Shown here: in pieces, positions 34,233-42,899 of the stretch
How the letters are laid out: each line of letters opens with the position of its first letter
Numbering within the stretch: the first letter of the stretch is position 1
Assembly (NCBI GenBank): GCA_964522015.1
Contig: CAZFST010000012.1
Span: forward strand, 1-64,000
DNA from: QQWI01 sp964522015
Lineage (GTDB): Bacteria; Bacillota; Clostridia; Peptostreptococcales; Acidaminobacteraceae
Length of the DNA stretch: 64,000 nucleotides
Reading direction: 5' to 3'
Notes under the pieces: generated by a model
What the model saw: only the letters and a program-made list of their open reading frames with translations
The model's database searches: none
What the model was told of the DNA's origin: nothing
Translations under genes and position numbers: made by a program

Positions 34233-35339
34233 TTAGGCCTTAATCAATTGATAGACAAGAGCTGCAGAATTTTTAAGATTTTCGATGCTGATGCGCTCCT
34301 CAAGGGTGTGGACTTTTTCCATGCCAACCCCAAGGTTGACGGCTTCGATGCCGTTTTTATTGTAGTTATTTGTATCTGAGCCTCCACCTGTGCTTTTGTA
34401 TTCTGGTGTCTTGCCAATTGCAAGTATGGCAGCGGTGACGTCCTTAACAATGCTGGCATCTACAGAGACTTCAAAGGCATCGTATGCCCGCTCTACCACA
34501 ACCTCAGCGGTTGCGCCAAATTCCTGGGCAGCTTCTTCAAAGCATTTAACCATGTGGTTTGTCTGAATTTCTAGTTTTGGATTGGACTGCGAACGGGCCT
34601 CTGCTTGAATCGAGACTTCTGGACAAACGATATTGGTAGCTTGACCACCGTTGATCACCCCGATATTGGCAGTGGTATCCTGGTCTATTCTTAATAGTTG
34701 CATCCGATTAATGGCAGCAGCCGCGATTTGGATGGCGCTGATCCCTTCTTCTGGACAAACCCCAGCATGGGCCGGTTTACCTTTGATGCGTACGTTAATT
34801 TTATCCTGTGCAGGTCCTTTGACAATTACCTCACCAGGTGCCCCACCGCTATCCAAAACGATCCCCCGTTTAGCGTTGACTTTGCTGTAATCCAAGTAGC
34901 GTGACCCATTGAGACCACCTTCTTCTGCAATGCAAAAGACGATTTCCAGTGGTTTTAAGGCTGTATTTTGGTCTTTTGCTACGGCAATGGCTTCGATAAT
35001 GGCTGCAATGCCAGCTTTATCATCGCCACCTAAAATGGTGGTGCCATCACTGTAGATATACCCATCTCTGATAACAGGTTTTACCCCCAGTCCTGGCTTG
35101 ACCGTATCCATATGGGAAGATAAGAGCAGAGCCTCTGGCTTTGTGGTATCCCCCATGGTTGCAATCAGGTTGCCTGTGTTGGATGGGAATTTCAGATTGG
35201 CATTGTCATACGTGACAGTGAAACCAAGGTCTATAAGAATGGGTTCTATGTAATCTGCAACCGCTTTTTCAAAACCCGTTTCACTATCAATTTGAACCAA
35301 CTCTAAAAAACGGCTGACAATACGTTCTTGATTGATCAT
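34233..35339 (-). CDS. M20-family peptidase, PepT-like
   Basis: 368 residues. Metal sites are visible in LLLSSHMDTVKPG (His, Asp near 75), ILGGDDKAGIAA (bridging Asp near 107), IAEEGGLNGS (catalytic Glu near 141) and LDSGG near 163, with the final His in MEKVHTLEERIS near 345. It matches the peptidase T-like dizinc aminopeptidases of Firmicutes that take tripeptides. GGAG lies before the ATG. A role in leader removal for the RiPP cannot be excluded but nothing in sequence points to it. Confidence 0.88.
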   Translation of the reverse strand: MINQERIVSRFLELVQIDSETGFEKAVADYIEPILIDLGFTVTYDNANLKFPSNTGNLIATMGDTTKPEALLLSSHMDTVKPGLGVKPVIRDGYIYSDGTTILGGDDKAGIAAIIEAIAVAKDQNTALKPLEIVFCIAEEGGLNGSRYLDYSKVNAKRGIVLDSGGAPGEVIVKGPAQDKINVRIKGKPAHAGVCPEEGISAIQIAAAAINRMQLLRIDQDTTANIGVINGGQATNIVCPEVSIQAEARSQSNPKLEIQTNHMVKCFEEAAQEFGATAEVVVERAYDAFEVSVDASIVKDVTAAILAIGKTPEYKSTGGGSDTNNYNKNGIEAVNLGVGMEKVHTLEERISIENLKNSAALVYQLIKA

Positions 35340-35435
35340 ATAAGTCTCCTTTGTGATGAGCCACGGTGCACGTCCCCCCGGCTCGCTATCTTTCTAGTAG
35401 CGTAAGATTATCATACCAAAATTATCGGCAAAATG

Positions 35436-35467
35436 AAACCCTCCGATCCATATGGACCAAAGGGTTT
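35436..35467 (-). terminator. Terminator of the oxygen-defence operon
   Basis: AAACCCT and AGGGTTT arms with inner GGTCCATATGGATC pairing form a stem on the minus strand right after the rubrerythrin stop; the run after it is T-rich. Confidence 0.75.
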
Positions 35468-35474
35468 ATAGTAC

Positions 35475-36050
35475 TTAGTAGTTTGTTTCTTTGATTTCAA
35501 AGTAGCTTTGTGGATGTTGACATGCAGGACATGTAGAAGGGGCAGTTTCACCTTCGTGAACATAACCACATTTGTCGCATTTCCATCTCTCAACCGTTTC
35601 TTTAGAAAATACAGTTTCAGATTCAACATTTGTAGCCAGCTTCAAATAACGCTGTTCATGCTCTTTTTCAATTTTAGCAATCACAGTAAATGCAGCAGCA
35701 ACTTGTGGGAAACCTTCTTCTTTAGCAACAGCAGCAAAGTGAGGATACAACTCAGTGTATTCTTCGTTTTCTCCAGCTGCAGAAGCCAATAAATTTTCAA
35801 GGGTTGTGCCAACTTTACCAGCAGGGTACATAGCTGTAATTTCAACGCCGCCACCTTCTAAAAAGCTAAAGAAACGCTCAGCGTGTACACGTTCGTTCTC
35901 AGCTGTTTCAAGAAAAAGATTTGAAATTTGGTGGTAGCCGTCTTTTTGAGCCTGTTTTGCAAACATTGTGTAGCGATTTCTCGCCTGTGATTCGCCAGCA
36001 AATGCTTTTAACAAGTTTTGTTCTGTTTGAGTCCCTTTAATAGAAGCCAT
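35475..36050 (-). CDS. rbr: Rubrerythrin
   Basis: 191 residues. The ferritin-like domain has the paired diiron ligands (AFAGESQARNRY, ETAENERVHAERFF, GENEEYTELYP, AKIEKEHEQRY), and the C-terminus has a rubredoxin site CDKCGYVHEG...CPACQ. It reduces hydrogen peroxide to water with electrons from rubredoxin. Last gene of a minus-strand run: rubredoxin, rubredoxin, PerR, desulfoferrodoxin, ferritin, rubrerythrin. Confidence 0.96.
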   Translation of the reverse strand: MASIKGTQTEQNLLKAFAGESQARNRYTMFAKQAQKDGYHQISNLFLETAENERVHAERFFSFLEGGGVEITAMYPAGKVGTTLENLLASAAGENEEYTELYPHFAAVAKEEGFPQVAAAFTVIAKIEKEHEQRYLKLATNVESETVFSKETVERWKCDKCGYVHEGETAPSTCPACQHPQSYFEIKETNY

Positions 36051-36150
36051 TCATGTTCTCCTTATCTCTACAAAATGTTATGCGCCCGAGTCGGCCATGT
36101 TATCTGTTTTGCTTCTTATGCCTTATTTTTTATTTCTTACGTCTTATAGC

Positions 36151-36666
36151 TTATGCCTTGCCAATCACTGGCGGTGTAAATACGCGTGTTGCTAGTTCGC
36201 GGTCTAACATCAAAATCGCTTGACCTTCTCCGTTGACGCGCTTTAGTTGATTCAGAATTGCATGAACATTAGCTTCTTCTTCAACTTGTTCATCCACAAA
36301 CCACTGCAAGAAGTTAGAAGTGGCATAGTCTCGTTCTTCAATCGCAATGCTCATCAAATTATTGATGAGATTTGTCACATGCTCTTCGTGGGCAAGGACA
36401 TTGTCAAACACTGCGATGATACTTTCCCAGTTGGTTTCAGGTTTCTCGATTGCTTCAAGGATCACACGACCCCCGCGCTCATTGATAAAACTGTAAAAAC
36501 GTAAACCATGGAACTGCTCTTCTTCAAATTGGACTCGCATCCAATTTGCAAAGCCAGGTAAATTTTGATCTTCAAAGTATGCTGCCATAGACAAGTACAA
36601 ATACGCTGAATAAAGTTCAGCATTGATTTGTGCATTAATCGCATCGTTTACGCGTTGCTTAATCAT
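36151..36666 (-). CDS. ftn: Non-haem ferritin
   Basis: 171 residues. Ferroxidase ligands appear in INAELYSAYLYLSMAAYFED (Glu17 region), VQFEEEQFHGLRFYSF (ExxH) and WFVDEQVEEEANVHAIL. It stores iron as ferric mineral and limits Fenton chemistry. It lies between desulfoferrodoxin and rubrerythrin on the same strand, with a good ribosome site (GGAGG) before the ATG, so is likely part of the PerR-controlled run. Confidence 0.95.
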   Translation of the reverse strand: MIKQRVNDAINAQINAELYSAYLYLSMAAYFEDQNLPGFANWMRVQFEEEQFHGLRFYSFINERGGRVILEAIEKPETNWESIIAVFDNVLAHEEHVTNLINNLMSIAIEERDYATSNFLQWFVDEQVEEEANVHAILNQLKRVNGEGQAILMLDRELATRVFTPPVIGKA

Positions 36667-36713
36667 ATTGTGCCTCCAATTATAAGTTGCGTTTGGTTGT
36701 TGGCTTTCTTAAT

Positions 36714-37088
36714 TTATGACTGCCAGTTGCCATGCAAGTTGCAATATTCACGGGCACTGACTTCAGTGGCTTCAATCATAAATACAGCGCTTGGTGTTTG
36801 GCCAGGTTGCAAGTATTCTCGGTAAACCTTATTGTCAGCAATCAACTCAATCCACTCGATAAAGTGCTCATCAGTCATTGGGTGAAGTGTCGTACCAACC
36901 GTTACTTTGTAACCGCCTTCAATTTTCTCAATAACCGGTACATGTTTTTCTGTTGATTTATCAGCTGTTTTTTCAACTAAAAGCGTCATTGGTTGATTAC
37001 AGCAAACCAGTTCGCCGCCGCCAACGTGAAGCATTTCTACGATATTACCACATACATCACATTTAAATACATCTAACCGTTTTGCCAT
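36714..37088 (-). CDS. dfx: Desulfoferrodoxin (two-iron superoxide reductase)
   Basis: 124 residues. Centre I (rubredoxin-like) Cys in FKCDVCGNIVEML and LVCCNQPM; centre II (SOR) His in EKHVPVIE, TTLHPMTDEHFIEWIEL and the C-terminal CNLHG. It reduces superoxide to hydrogen peroxide, which rubrerythrin then removes. AGGAGG precedes the ATG. Direct neighbours are PerR upstream and ferritin downstream. Confidence 0.96.
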   Translation of the reverse strand: MAKRLDVFKCDVCGNIVEMLHVGGGELVCCNQPMTLLVEKTADKSTEKHVPVIEKIEGGYKVTVGTTLHPMTDEHFIEWIELIADNKVYREYLQPGQTPSAVFMIEATEVSAREYCNLHGNWQS

Positions 37089-37157
37089 GATGGCCTCCTA
37101 TTAAAATACAATACAGAATGCACCCATTAGTGGGTGACTCTTATGACTGCCAGATGG

Positions 37158-37589
37158 CTAGTCAAGTCCAGCTGTTTCTTTCAAACAGCGATCACACAAA
37201 CCTTTAAAATAAATATGCTTTTGATTGATTTGAAATTTGTCTAAATCCGCAGACTGAATATTTACAATGTCCGTTTGAAAATCAAAGACAATCTTACACT
37301 TTTCACACTTAAAATGCCCGTGGACCATGGTATCTGCATCGTACCGCGCTTCATTTTCTTCTATTGTAATCATCTGAGCAATTTGCTTTTCAATAAATAA
37401 ATTCAGTGTATTATAAACCGTTGTTTTTGAAAGGGTCGGAATTTCACAAATAAGTACTTTATAAATCTCGTCCACTGTTGGGTGGGTCCGTTGTTGATAT
37501 AAGTATTCAAAAATTCTGATCCGTTGAAAAGACGGTTTAATATTATGGCTTTTTAGATAATCACCGATATTTTCAATCCTAAGTTTCAT
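37158..37589 (-). CDS. perR: PerR-type Fur-family repressor
   Basis: 143 residues. Winged helix with PSFQRIRIFEYLYQQ and LSKTTVYNTLNLF; regulatory metal ligands expected for PerR are present: HPTVDEI (His37-like), RYDADTM (Asp85-like), HGHFKC (His91/93-like) and VFDFQTD (Asp104-like). Structural zinc in CEKC and CDRC. The Asp in the regulatory site points to PerR, not Fur. Fe-catalysed His oxidation would release DNA on peroxide stress. Two near-perfect PerR boxes sit in the promoter region at 38.2-38.5 kb upstream of this operon. Confidence 0.88.
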   Translation of the reverse strand: MKLRIENIGDYLKSHNIKPSFQRIRIFEYLYQQRTHPTVDEIYKVLICEIPTLSKTTVYNTLNLFIEKQIAQMITIEENEARYDADTMVHGHFKCEKCKIVFDFQTDIVNIQSADLDKFQINQKHIYFKGLCDRCLKETAGLD

Positions 37590-37604
37590 CTGAGATCACG
37601 CTGA

Positions 37605-37766
37605 CTAAGCGGGTTCAAACATATCTTTGCCTACGCCACAAAGCGGGCAAACCCAATCTTCAGGAATATCATCAAATGACGTACCTGGCGCTACGCCGGC
37701 ATCCGGATCACCAATTGCTGGATCATATTCATAGCCACATGCGATACAAACATACTTTTGTAACAT
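37605..37766 (-). CDS. Rubredoxin 1
   Basis: 53 residues from the ATG at 37766 (GGAG upstream; the longer frame from 37787 contains that ribosome site). CIACGYEYDPAIGDPDAGVA and the CPLCGVGKDMFEPA end are the two Cys pairs of rubredoxin. Nearly identical to rubredoxin 2 just upstream; differences are mainly AI for TF and A for G. Electron donor for rubrerythrin, superoxide reductase and flavodiiron protein. Confidence 0.95.
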   Translation of the reverse strand: MLQKYVCIACGYEYDPAIGDPDAGVAPGTSFDDIPEDWVCPLCGVGKDMFEPA

Positions 37767-37869
37767 AGTAGACTCCTTCTTGCACATTAAGTGCTATAAA
37801 AGAAGCGCCTTTCGACGCCTCTGGTGTCTTTATACCATTTCCTGCTCACTTGGACATACTTTACAGGTT

Positions 37870-38028
37870 TTATGCTGGCTCGAACATATCCTTGCCAACA
37901 CCGCAAAGTGGGCAAACCCAATCTTCAGGAATATCATCAAATGACGTACCTGGCGCTACGCCACCATCTGGATCACCAAAAGTTGGATCATACTCATAGC
38001 CACACGCGACACAAACATACTTTTGCAT
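37870..38028 (-). CDS. Rubredoxin 2
   Basis: 52 residues, too short for usual cut-offs. MQKYVCVACGYEYDPTFGDP begins the protein and VCPLCGVGKDMFEPA ends it; AGGAGG precedes the ATG. Tandem duplicate of rubredoxin 1, first gene of the oxygen-defence operon, directly downstream of the promoter with PerR box at 38216-38230. Confidence 0.95.
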   Translation of the reverse strand: MQKYVCVACGYEYDPTFGDPDGGVAPGTSFDDIPEDWVCPLCGVGKDMFEPA

Positions 38029-38215
38029 AATTTTTTTCCTCCTAGAAATAGTTTTAGAGTGTATAGATTTGCCTTCTTATATTACCCCTCAATTGTCTCT
38101 TCAATCGCTGGTGTTGAATCTGCCACTCCGAGAAAGATGTTTTTTTTGCGTACAAAACTATCTGTGCGCCTAAGGGGTTAAAGAGAGATCATTAGAAACT
38201 ATCATTTTTTCAAGT

Positions 38216-38230
38216 TTGTAATGATTACAT
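38216..38230 (-). promoter_or_regulatory. PerR box before the rubredoxin operon
   Basis: TTGTAATGATTACAT is close to the PerR consensus TTATAATNATTATAA. On the minus strand a TTGACA (38264-38259) and TTATAA-type -10 lie just upstream, so the box covers the expected transcription start of the rubredoxin operon. Confidence 0.75.
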
Positions 38231-38342
38231 CTTTATAATAACAAACTAAAATTAAATGTCAATACGATTGAGAAAAAATAGTTAATCTTTACGTAGATAT
38301 AACCAAACTTACTGCCAATTACAACATTTGCACACAATTCGA

Positions 38343-38361
38343 GATAGTGATTATCGTTATC
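38343..38361. promoter_or_regulatory. Fur-box-like site
   Basis: GATAGTGATTATCGTTATC matches the classical 19-bp Fur box GATAATGATAATCATTATC at 16 positions. It is midway between the divergent promoters, so iron status may affect both units; the Fur protein itself is not in the window. Confidence 0.6.
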
Positions 38362-38419
38362 AACCCCTTTATATTCCTGATTCTTAACATTAATTTTGGA
38401 TATATATTAAAGGTCGGGA

Positions 38420-38448
38420 TTGACAATCTAGTGTCAATGTCATAAACT
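38420..38448 (+). promoter_or_regulatory. Promoter of the flavodiiron fusion gene
   Basis: TTGACA (38420-38425), 17-base spacer, TAAACT (38443-38448), about 50 bases before the ATG. A perfect palindromic PerR box follows immediately. Confidence 0.65.
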
Positions 38449-38457
38449 TAATCTAGA

Positions 38458-38472
38458 TTGTAATGATTACAA
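38458..38472 (+). promoter_or_regulatory. PerR box before the flavodiiron fusion gene
   Basis: TTGTAATGATTACAA is a perfect 7-1-7 palindrome. It covers the expected start of transcription. The surrounding 26 bases (through CTTTATAAT) are repeated from the other PerR box at 38216 in the same orientation. Confidence 0.8.
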
Positions 38473-38496
38473 CTTTATAATGAATAAGGAGGCGGC

Positions 38497-41097
38497 ATGC
38501 AAACACTGCAACTTAAAGAGGGTATTACATGGATTGGTTCTTTGGATCCGGATTTACGCATTTTTGATATCGTTATGGAGACTGAGTTTGGAACAACCTA
38601 TAACTCTTACGTCGTTAAAGGCAGCGAAAAAACTGCAATTTTCGAAACTGTCAAAGTTAAATGCTTTGATGAATATTTAGAAAAACTACGTTCAATTGTT
38701 GAACTTGATAAAATTGACTATATTGTCGTCAACCATACTGAGCCAGACCATGCAGGCTCTATTGAAAAGCTACTTGATTATGCACCACAGGCTAAAGTGC
38801 TTGGTTCTGCTGCTGCAATTAAGTTTCTGCAAGCCATCGCTAATCGTGATTTCAACTACGATATCGTGGATTATGATAAAACCATTAGCCTAGGCGATAA
38901 AACCATGCGTTTTATCTCTGCCCCCTTCCTTCATTGGCCAGACTCTATATACACGTATATAGAAGAAGATCAAACATTGATTACCTGTGATAGTTTTGGT
39001 TCTCACTACTCATTTGATAAAGTTTTATTCTCCCAAATGTCTGCCGATGAACACTCAGACTATAAAAAAGCCCTTCTTTATTACTACACCATGATTATGG
39101 GCCCTTTCAAACCCCATGTCTTGTCTGCCATTGATAAAATTGAAGATTTAAACTTTGATTTAATCTGTCCAGGCCATGGTCCAGTTCTTGATCAAAATCC
39201 AAGACAAATTGTGGATATCTATAAAGCTTGGTCAACTGAGTTCAATCCAAACACTAAAAAAACAGTTGTCATTCCTTATGTAGCTGCCTATGGTTACACA
39301 GAGCAAATGGCACGGGAAATTGCAAAGGGTATTCAAGAAGCTGGGGACATTGATGTTAAGCTTTACGATATGGTGTATGCCGATAAAGCAGAAGTCATGT
39401 CAGAAATCAGATGGGCCGATGGTGTTCTCTTCGGTACACCAACCATCAATGGCGATGCCTTACCACCTATTTGGGATCTCGTCATGGCCATGTCTCCAAT
39501 TGTTCATGGTCGTAAGTTAGCGGCAGCTTTTGGCTCTTATGGTTGGTCAGGTGAAGGGGTGCCAAATATTGATGCCCGCCTAAAATCATTAAGAATGAAA
39601 ATGTTTGCACCAGGCCTTCGTGTGAATTTTAAACCTTCTGAAGATGAGTTAAAAACCGCCTACGAGTATGGTTATGGTTTTGGTGAAAAGCTTGAAGGCA
39701 AAGAATCGCAAATGAGCTTCACACTTGGGATGGATGGGGACGAAAAGCGCATGGACGTCACAGGCGAACCACAGTTCTGGCGTTGTGTAGTCTGTAACGA
39801 AGTCTTTGAAGGCATTGAGCCACCAGATATCTGCCCAGCTTGCGGTGCCAATCACGAGCAATTTGAAGTTTACGAAGTTGAAGAAAACACATTCGAATCC
39901 ACATCAAGTGTTGATATCGTCATCATCGGTGGCTCTGCAGCTGGTGTATCAGCAGCAGAAGCAGCCCGCCTAAGAAATGGCGAGGCCACCATTGAAATCA
40001 TCAGCGGTGAGAAGCATCTTGCTTACTACCGACCCATGTTATCGGACTATTTGAATGATTCCCATCACGAGAATATGTTCTATTTACACGATGAAGCTTG
40101 GTACCAAGAAAACAAAATCATCACAACCCTTGGAGTCATGGTTACCATGATTGATACGGAGAATAAGACTTTACAACTGTCCAATGGCAACACACGCCAA
40201 TACGACAAGTTAATTTTGGCCAATGGCTCACAAAATATGGCACCACCAGTGACGGACATCAAAAAAACTGGGGTCTTTACCTTAAAAGGAATTGATGATG
40301 CAGATGGGATTAAAGCCTATGCAAAAAAATGTAAGCGCTGCATTGTCATTGGAGCTGGTCTACTTGGACTTGAAGCAGCATGGGAACTTAAGAATTTAGG
40401 ACTGGACATCATTGTTCTCGAAAGAGAAAATCGAGCACTGCCAAGACAATTAGATCAAGATGCCTCTTCAATCTTTGAAGCGGGTATTGACGCTTCTGGT
40501 GTTGAGTTCTACAAAAATGTTGCAGCTGCTGCGATTGTAGGTAAAGAGCGAGTTGAAGGGGTCCAATTGTCAGACGGAGAGTTTATCCCATGCGATATGG
40601 TTATCTACTCAACTGGTGTGAAACCTTGTATTGATCTATTTGATAACACTGGGATTATTACAAATCGTGGTGTCGTGGTCGATGGTCATATGAAAACAAA
40701 TGCGGAAGATGTATTTGCTTGCGGCGATGTGGCCGAATACAACGGAGTGGTTTATGGCATCTGGCCAGCTGCGGTGGATCAAGGAAAAATTGCCGGGGCC
40801 AATGCAGTGGGTGATCAAATCGAATTCAAACCAACCATACCTGCCAACGTCTTCAATGGCATGCATATGAAAGTCTTCTCAATCGGCGATATCGGTAGAG
40901 ACGACCACCATAGCTACAAAGAAGTTGGCGATATCCAAGAAAAACATGGGATCTACAAGAAAATGTACTTCACCAATAATCACTTTGTCGGTGGCATTTT
41001 AATTGGGGATGTGAACAAATCACTGACCATGATTCGTGGAGTTGCAAAACAAGCAGAACTAAAAGAAATGGTTGAAGAGATCATTTTAAAAGGCTAG
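38497..41097 (+). CDS. Flavodiiron protein fused to rubredoxin and NADH:rubredoxin oxidoreductase
   Basis: 866 residues. Residues 1-250 are the metallo-beta-lactamase-like diiron domain (H80-T-E82-P-D84-H85, CDSFGSHYS, CPGHGPVLD), 255-400 the FMN flavodoxin domain (VVIPYVAAYGYTEQMA), about 425-460 rubredoxin (WRCVVCNEVFEG, ICPACGANHEQFE) and 470-866 an FAD/NAD reductase (VIIGGSAAGVSAAEAARL, CIVIGAGLLGLEAAWEL, DVFACGDVAEY). This all-in-one arrangement, known as a class F flavodiiron protein in clostridia, reduces O2 (or NO) to water directly with NADH. AGGAGG precedes the ATG. Confidence 0.95.
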   Translation: MQTLQLKEGITWIGSLDPDLRIFDIVMETEFGTTYNSYVVKGSEKTAIFETVKVKCFDEYLEKLRSIVELDKIDYIVVNHTEPDHAGSIEKLLDYAPQAKVLGSAAAIKFLQAIANRDFNYDIVDYDKTISLGDKTMRFISAPFLHWPDSIYTYIEEDQTLITCDSFGSHYSFDKVLFSQMSADEHSDYKKALLYYYTMIMGPFKPHVLSAIDKIEDLNFDLICPGHGPVLDQNPRQIVDIYKAWSTEFNPNTKKTVVIPYVAAYGYTEQMAREIAKGIQEAGDIDVKLYDMVYADKAEVMSEIRWADGVLFGTPTINGDALPPIWDLVMAMSPIVHGRKLAAAFGSYGWSGEGVPNIDARLKSLRMKMFAPGLRVNFKPSEDELKTAYEYGYGFGEKLEGKESQMSFTLGMDGDEKRMDVTGEPQFWRCVVCNEVFEGIEPPDICPACGANHEQFEVYEVEENTFESTSSVDIVIIGGSAAGVSAAEAARLRNGEATIEIISGEKHLAYYRPMLSDYLNDSHHENMFYLHDEAWYQENKIITTLGVMVTMIDTENKTLQLSNGNTRQYDKLILANGSQNMAPPVTDIKKTGVFTLKGIDDADGIKAYAKKCKRCIVIGAGLLGLEAAWELKNLGLDIIVLERENRALPRQLDQDASSIFEAGIDASGVEFYKNVAAAAIVGKERVEGVQLSDGEFIPCDMVIYSTGVKPCIDLFDNTGIITNRGVVVDGHMKTNAEDVFACGDVAEYNGVVYGIWPAAVDQGKIAGANAVGDQIEFKPTIPANVFNGMHMKVFSIGDIGRDDHHSYKEVGDIQEKHGIYKKMYFTNNHFVGGILIGDVNKSLTMIRGVAKQAELKEMVEEIILKG

Positions 41098-41156
41098 TCT
41101 TTTAACCAATGCTTGATATGAATGTTTAAAATGAGACATAAGATCAAGATAACCAC

Positions 41157-41191
41157 AAAAAGAACCAGAGGGAGGCCCTCTGGTTCTTTTT
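41157..41191 (+). terminator. Terminator between flavodiiron and csoR genes
   Basis: A perfect 16-bp stem, AAAAAGAACCAGAGGG with its complement, has a 3-base loop and poly-T on both strands, so it can end both convergent units. Confidence 0.9.
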
Positions 41192-41235
41192 CTATGGTTT
41201 TTCTATGGTCTTTCTAAAGCTTATTATGCTTAAAA

Positions 41236-41502
41236 TTACTTTGAATAACTTAGCAGGGTTTTAATCACCTTTTCCATTTGTTCTCGGTTTGTAACCTTGC
41301 CATCGTCATCGGAAAGCATGCAGTGCATGGCATGTTCTTCCATGATAACAATACCAACTTTATGGATACTGGATTTGATGGCTGCAATTTGCAGTAAAAC
41401 CTCATCGCAGGACTTTTCTTCTTCAATCATCTTTTCAATCCCTGCGATATGCCCCTTGATGGTTCGAAGTCGATTGATAATCTTTTGTTTAGCTGGTTCC
41501 AT
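41236..41502 (-). CDS. CsoR-family metal- or persulfide-sensing repressor
   Basis: 88 residues, all-helical CsoR/RcnR fold: IINRLRTIKGHIAGIEKMIEE, then SCDEVLLQIAAIKSSIHKVG and MEEHAMHC. The Cys-His-Cys set with spacing 25 and 4 fits the copper-type CsoR; CstR persulfide sensors lack the His. The surrounding genes (sulfurtransferase fusion, TlpA, CcdA) look more like CstR or thiol-redox targets, so the inducer is uncertain. It is the last gene of ccdA-tlpA-csoR, whose promoter contains one of three G/C-tract operators. Confidence 0.88.
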   Translation of the reverse strand: MEPAKQKIINRLRTIKGHIAGIEKMIEEEKSCDEVLLQIAAIKSSIHKVGIVIMEEHAMHCMLSDDDGKVTNREQMEKVIKTLLSYSK

Positions 41503-41505
41503 AAC

Positions 41506-42144
41506 TTATTCCTCCGTTGATTGGGCTTTTTCTATGAGTCCTATTAAGCGATCTTTGTCAATCAGTCCAACATGATATTCTGATACGATGCCATCTGGCT
41601 GAACAATGACACTCACTGGTATGGAGCGAATGGCATAGCGATTGGCAACCTCACTTTTTTCATCCATCAAGATTGGAAATGCGATATTGTGCTCTTTCAA
41701 TAGGGCTTCTAGGTCATCTAAGTCATCTTGTTCTGTTAAATTTACGCCGATGACAATAACGTCTTTATCCTTCAGGTCTAAATAGACTTCATTAAAATGA
41801 GGCATTTCTGCTTGGCATGGTGGGCACCAACTGGCAAAAAAATTAATCACAACTGTTTTTCCAAGATGATCAGACAACTTCATGGCCACCCCATCCCGGG
41901 TCTTCAGTTCAAAGTCATATGCTTTCTTACCAGGCAAAAAACCCTCTTGAACAGTTCCAGCTTCGGTGACTTCTGGTACATCTTTGGCTTCGGTGACCTC
42001 AGTCCCATCCTGTGGATTGGACGTCTCTGTAGTCTGGGTAACTTCACTATTTTGATCAGTGGGTGGTATGGCAACCGTGATTTTTTGGCATCCAGTAGCC
42101 AGTACAAGTGTCAGTACTAAAATGGCAATGGCTATTTTTTTCAT
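41506..42144 (-). CDS. TlpA-like thioredoxin-fold lipoprotein
   Basis: 212 residues. Lipobox VLATGC with Cys19, then a 50-residue Thr/Glu-rich linker, then a TlpA/ResA-type thioredoxin domain with W106-C-P-P-C110 and the cis-Pro segment IRSIPVSVIVQ. It would be anchored outside the membrane and receive electrons from the CcdA homologue directly upstream to reduce extracytoplasmic disulfides. The next gene, csoR, starts 3 bases after its stop. Confidence 0.92.
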   Translation of the reverse strand: MKKIAIAILVLTLVLATGCQKITVAIPPTDQNSEVTQTTETSNPQDGTEVTEAKDVPEVTEAGTVQEGFLPGKKAYDFELKTRDGVAMKLSDHLGKTVVINFFASWCPPCQAEMPHFNEVYLDLKDKDVIVIGVNLTEQDDLDDLEALLKEHNIAFPILMDEKSEVANRYAIRSIPVSVIVQPDGIVSEYHVGLIDKDRLIGLIEKAQSTEE

Positions 42145-42218
42145 TTTTGATATCCTTTCTTATTTAGTAGTTATCCTTAAGATTTAAGTAGTTATCCTTA
42201 ATTTTTAAGTTGTGAACC
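42145..42218 (-). repeat. Short tandem near-repeat between ccdA and tlpA
   Basis: The block TAGTTATCCTTAA occurs twice within 25 bases (about 42164-42200) in this 74-base spacer. No gene or terminator is evident. Confidence 0.55.
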
Positions 42219-42899
42219 TTACGAGAAAATCATAGTCAAACGTGTTAGATAATTAAAATAGATGAGTAAGCCAACTGCAATCATCAAAAGTCCAGAAACC
42301 CATTTCATGTACTTAAGCCAAGAGCCAGAACCTTCAAACCACTTGGCAGCCCGCTCAATTAGAAGGGTCGAGATCATGAACGGGACAATAAAACCCAGGG
42401 CGTAGATGATTAATAGGAAAATGCCTGTTTGTAGGGTTTGTGTATTGGCAGCATAAAGCAAGACCGTGCCAAGAATTGGACCAACGCAAGGAGTCCAACC
42501 AAAACTAAAAGCCATCCCCATTAAAAATGCGGTACCAAAACCTGCGGATTTAGCCCGAACTCTGATTTGGCGGGTCCGGATAAGAAAATCCCACTTAATA
42601 AGACCCAGCTGAAAGACCCCAAAGATGATAATGATAACACCGGAGACTTGTCTTAGCACACTGGATAAGCTAAGTAAATAAGAGCCGATGGCGGTAGCCA
42701 CTGCACCCAGTAGGATAAATACCAGCATGAGGCCCATTAAAAATCCCGTCGCATTGAGGTAAAGTTTCTTGGCTTTATGCCCTTCCGGGGTCATTTCACC
42801 GGCTAAAAAACCGATATACATTGGGATTAGCGGGACAATACAAGGGGAAAAAAAGGATAAGACCCCTGCCATAAACACACCAAAATACGTTAATTCCAT
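42219..42899 (-). CDS. ccdA: CcdA-type thiol:disulfide interchange membrane protein
   Basis: 226 residues from the ATG at 42899 (GGAGG 7 bases upstream). Six membrane helices with the two redox motifs: FFSPCIVPLIPMY near residue 12 and FGWTPCVGPILG near 127, each with a single Cys before Pro-rich turn. CcdA carries electrons from cytoplasmic thioredoxin to outside TlpA-like proteins. Directly upstream of the TlpA-like gene. A terminator-like hairpin and an operator-containing promoter precede it. Confidence 0.92.
   Translation of the reverse strand: MELTYFGVFMAGVLSFFSPCIVPLIPMYIGFLAGEMTPEGHKAKKLYLNATGFLMGLMLVFILLGAVATAIGSYLLSLSSVLRQVSGVIIIIFGVFQLGLIKWDFLIRTRQIRVRAKSAGFGTAFLMGMAFSFGWTPCVGPILGTVLLYAANTQTLQTGIFLLIIYALGFIVPFMISTLLIERAAKWFEGSGSWLKYMKWVSGLLMIAVGLLIYFNYLTRLTMIFS

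Noticed and set aside
41236..41502. CsoR-family gene named directly as CstR
   Set aside because: The His ligand of copper-type CsoR is present, so the persulfide-only name is not justified despite the sulfur genes nearby.
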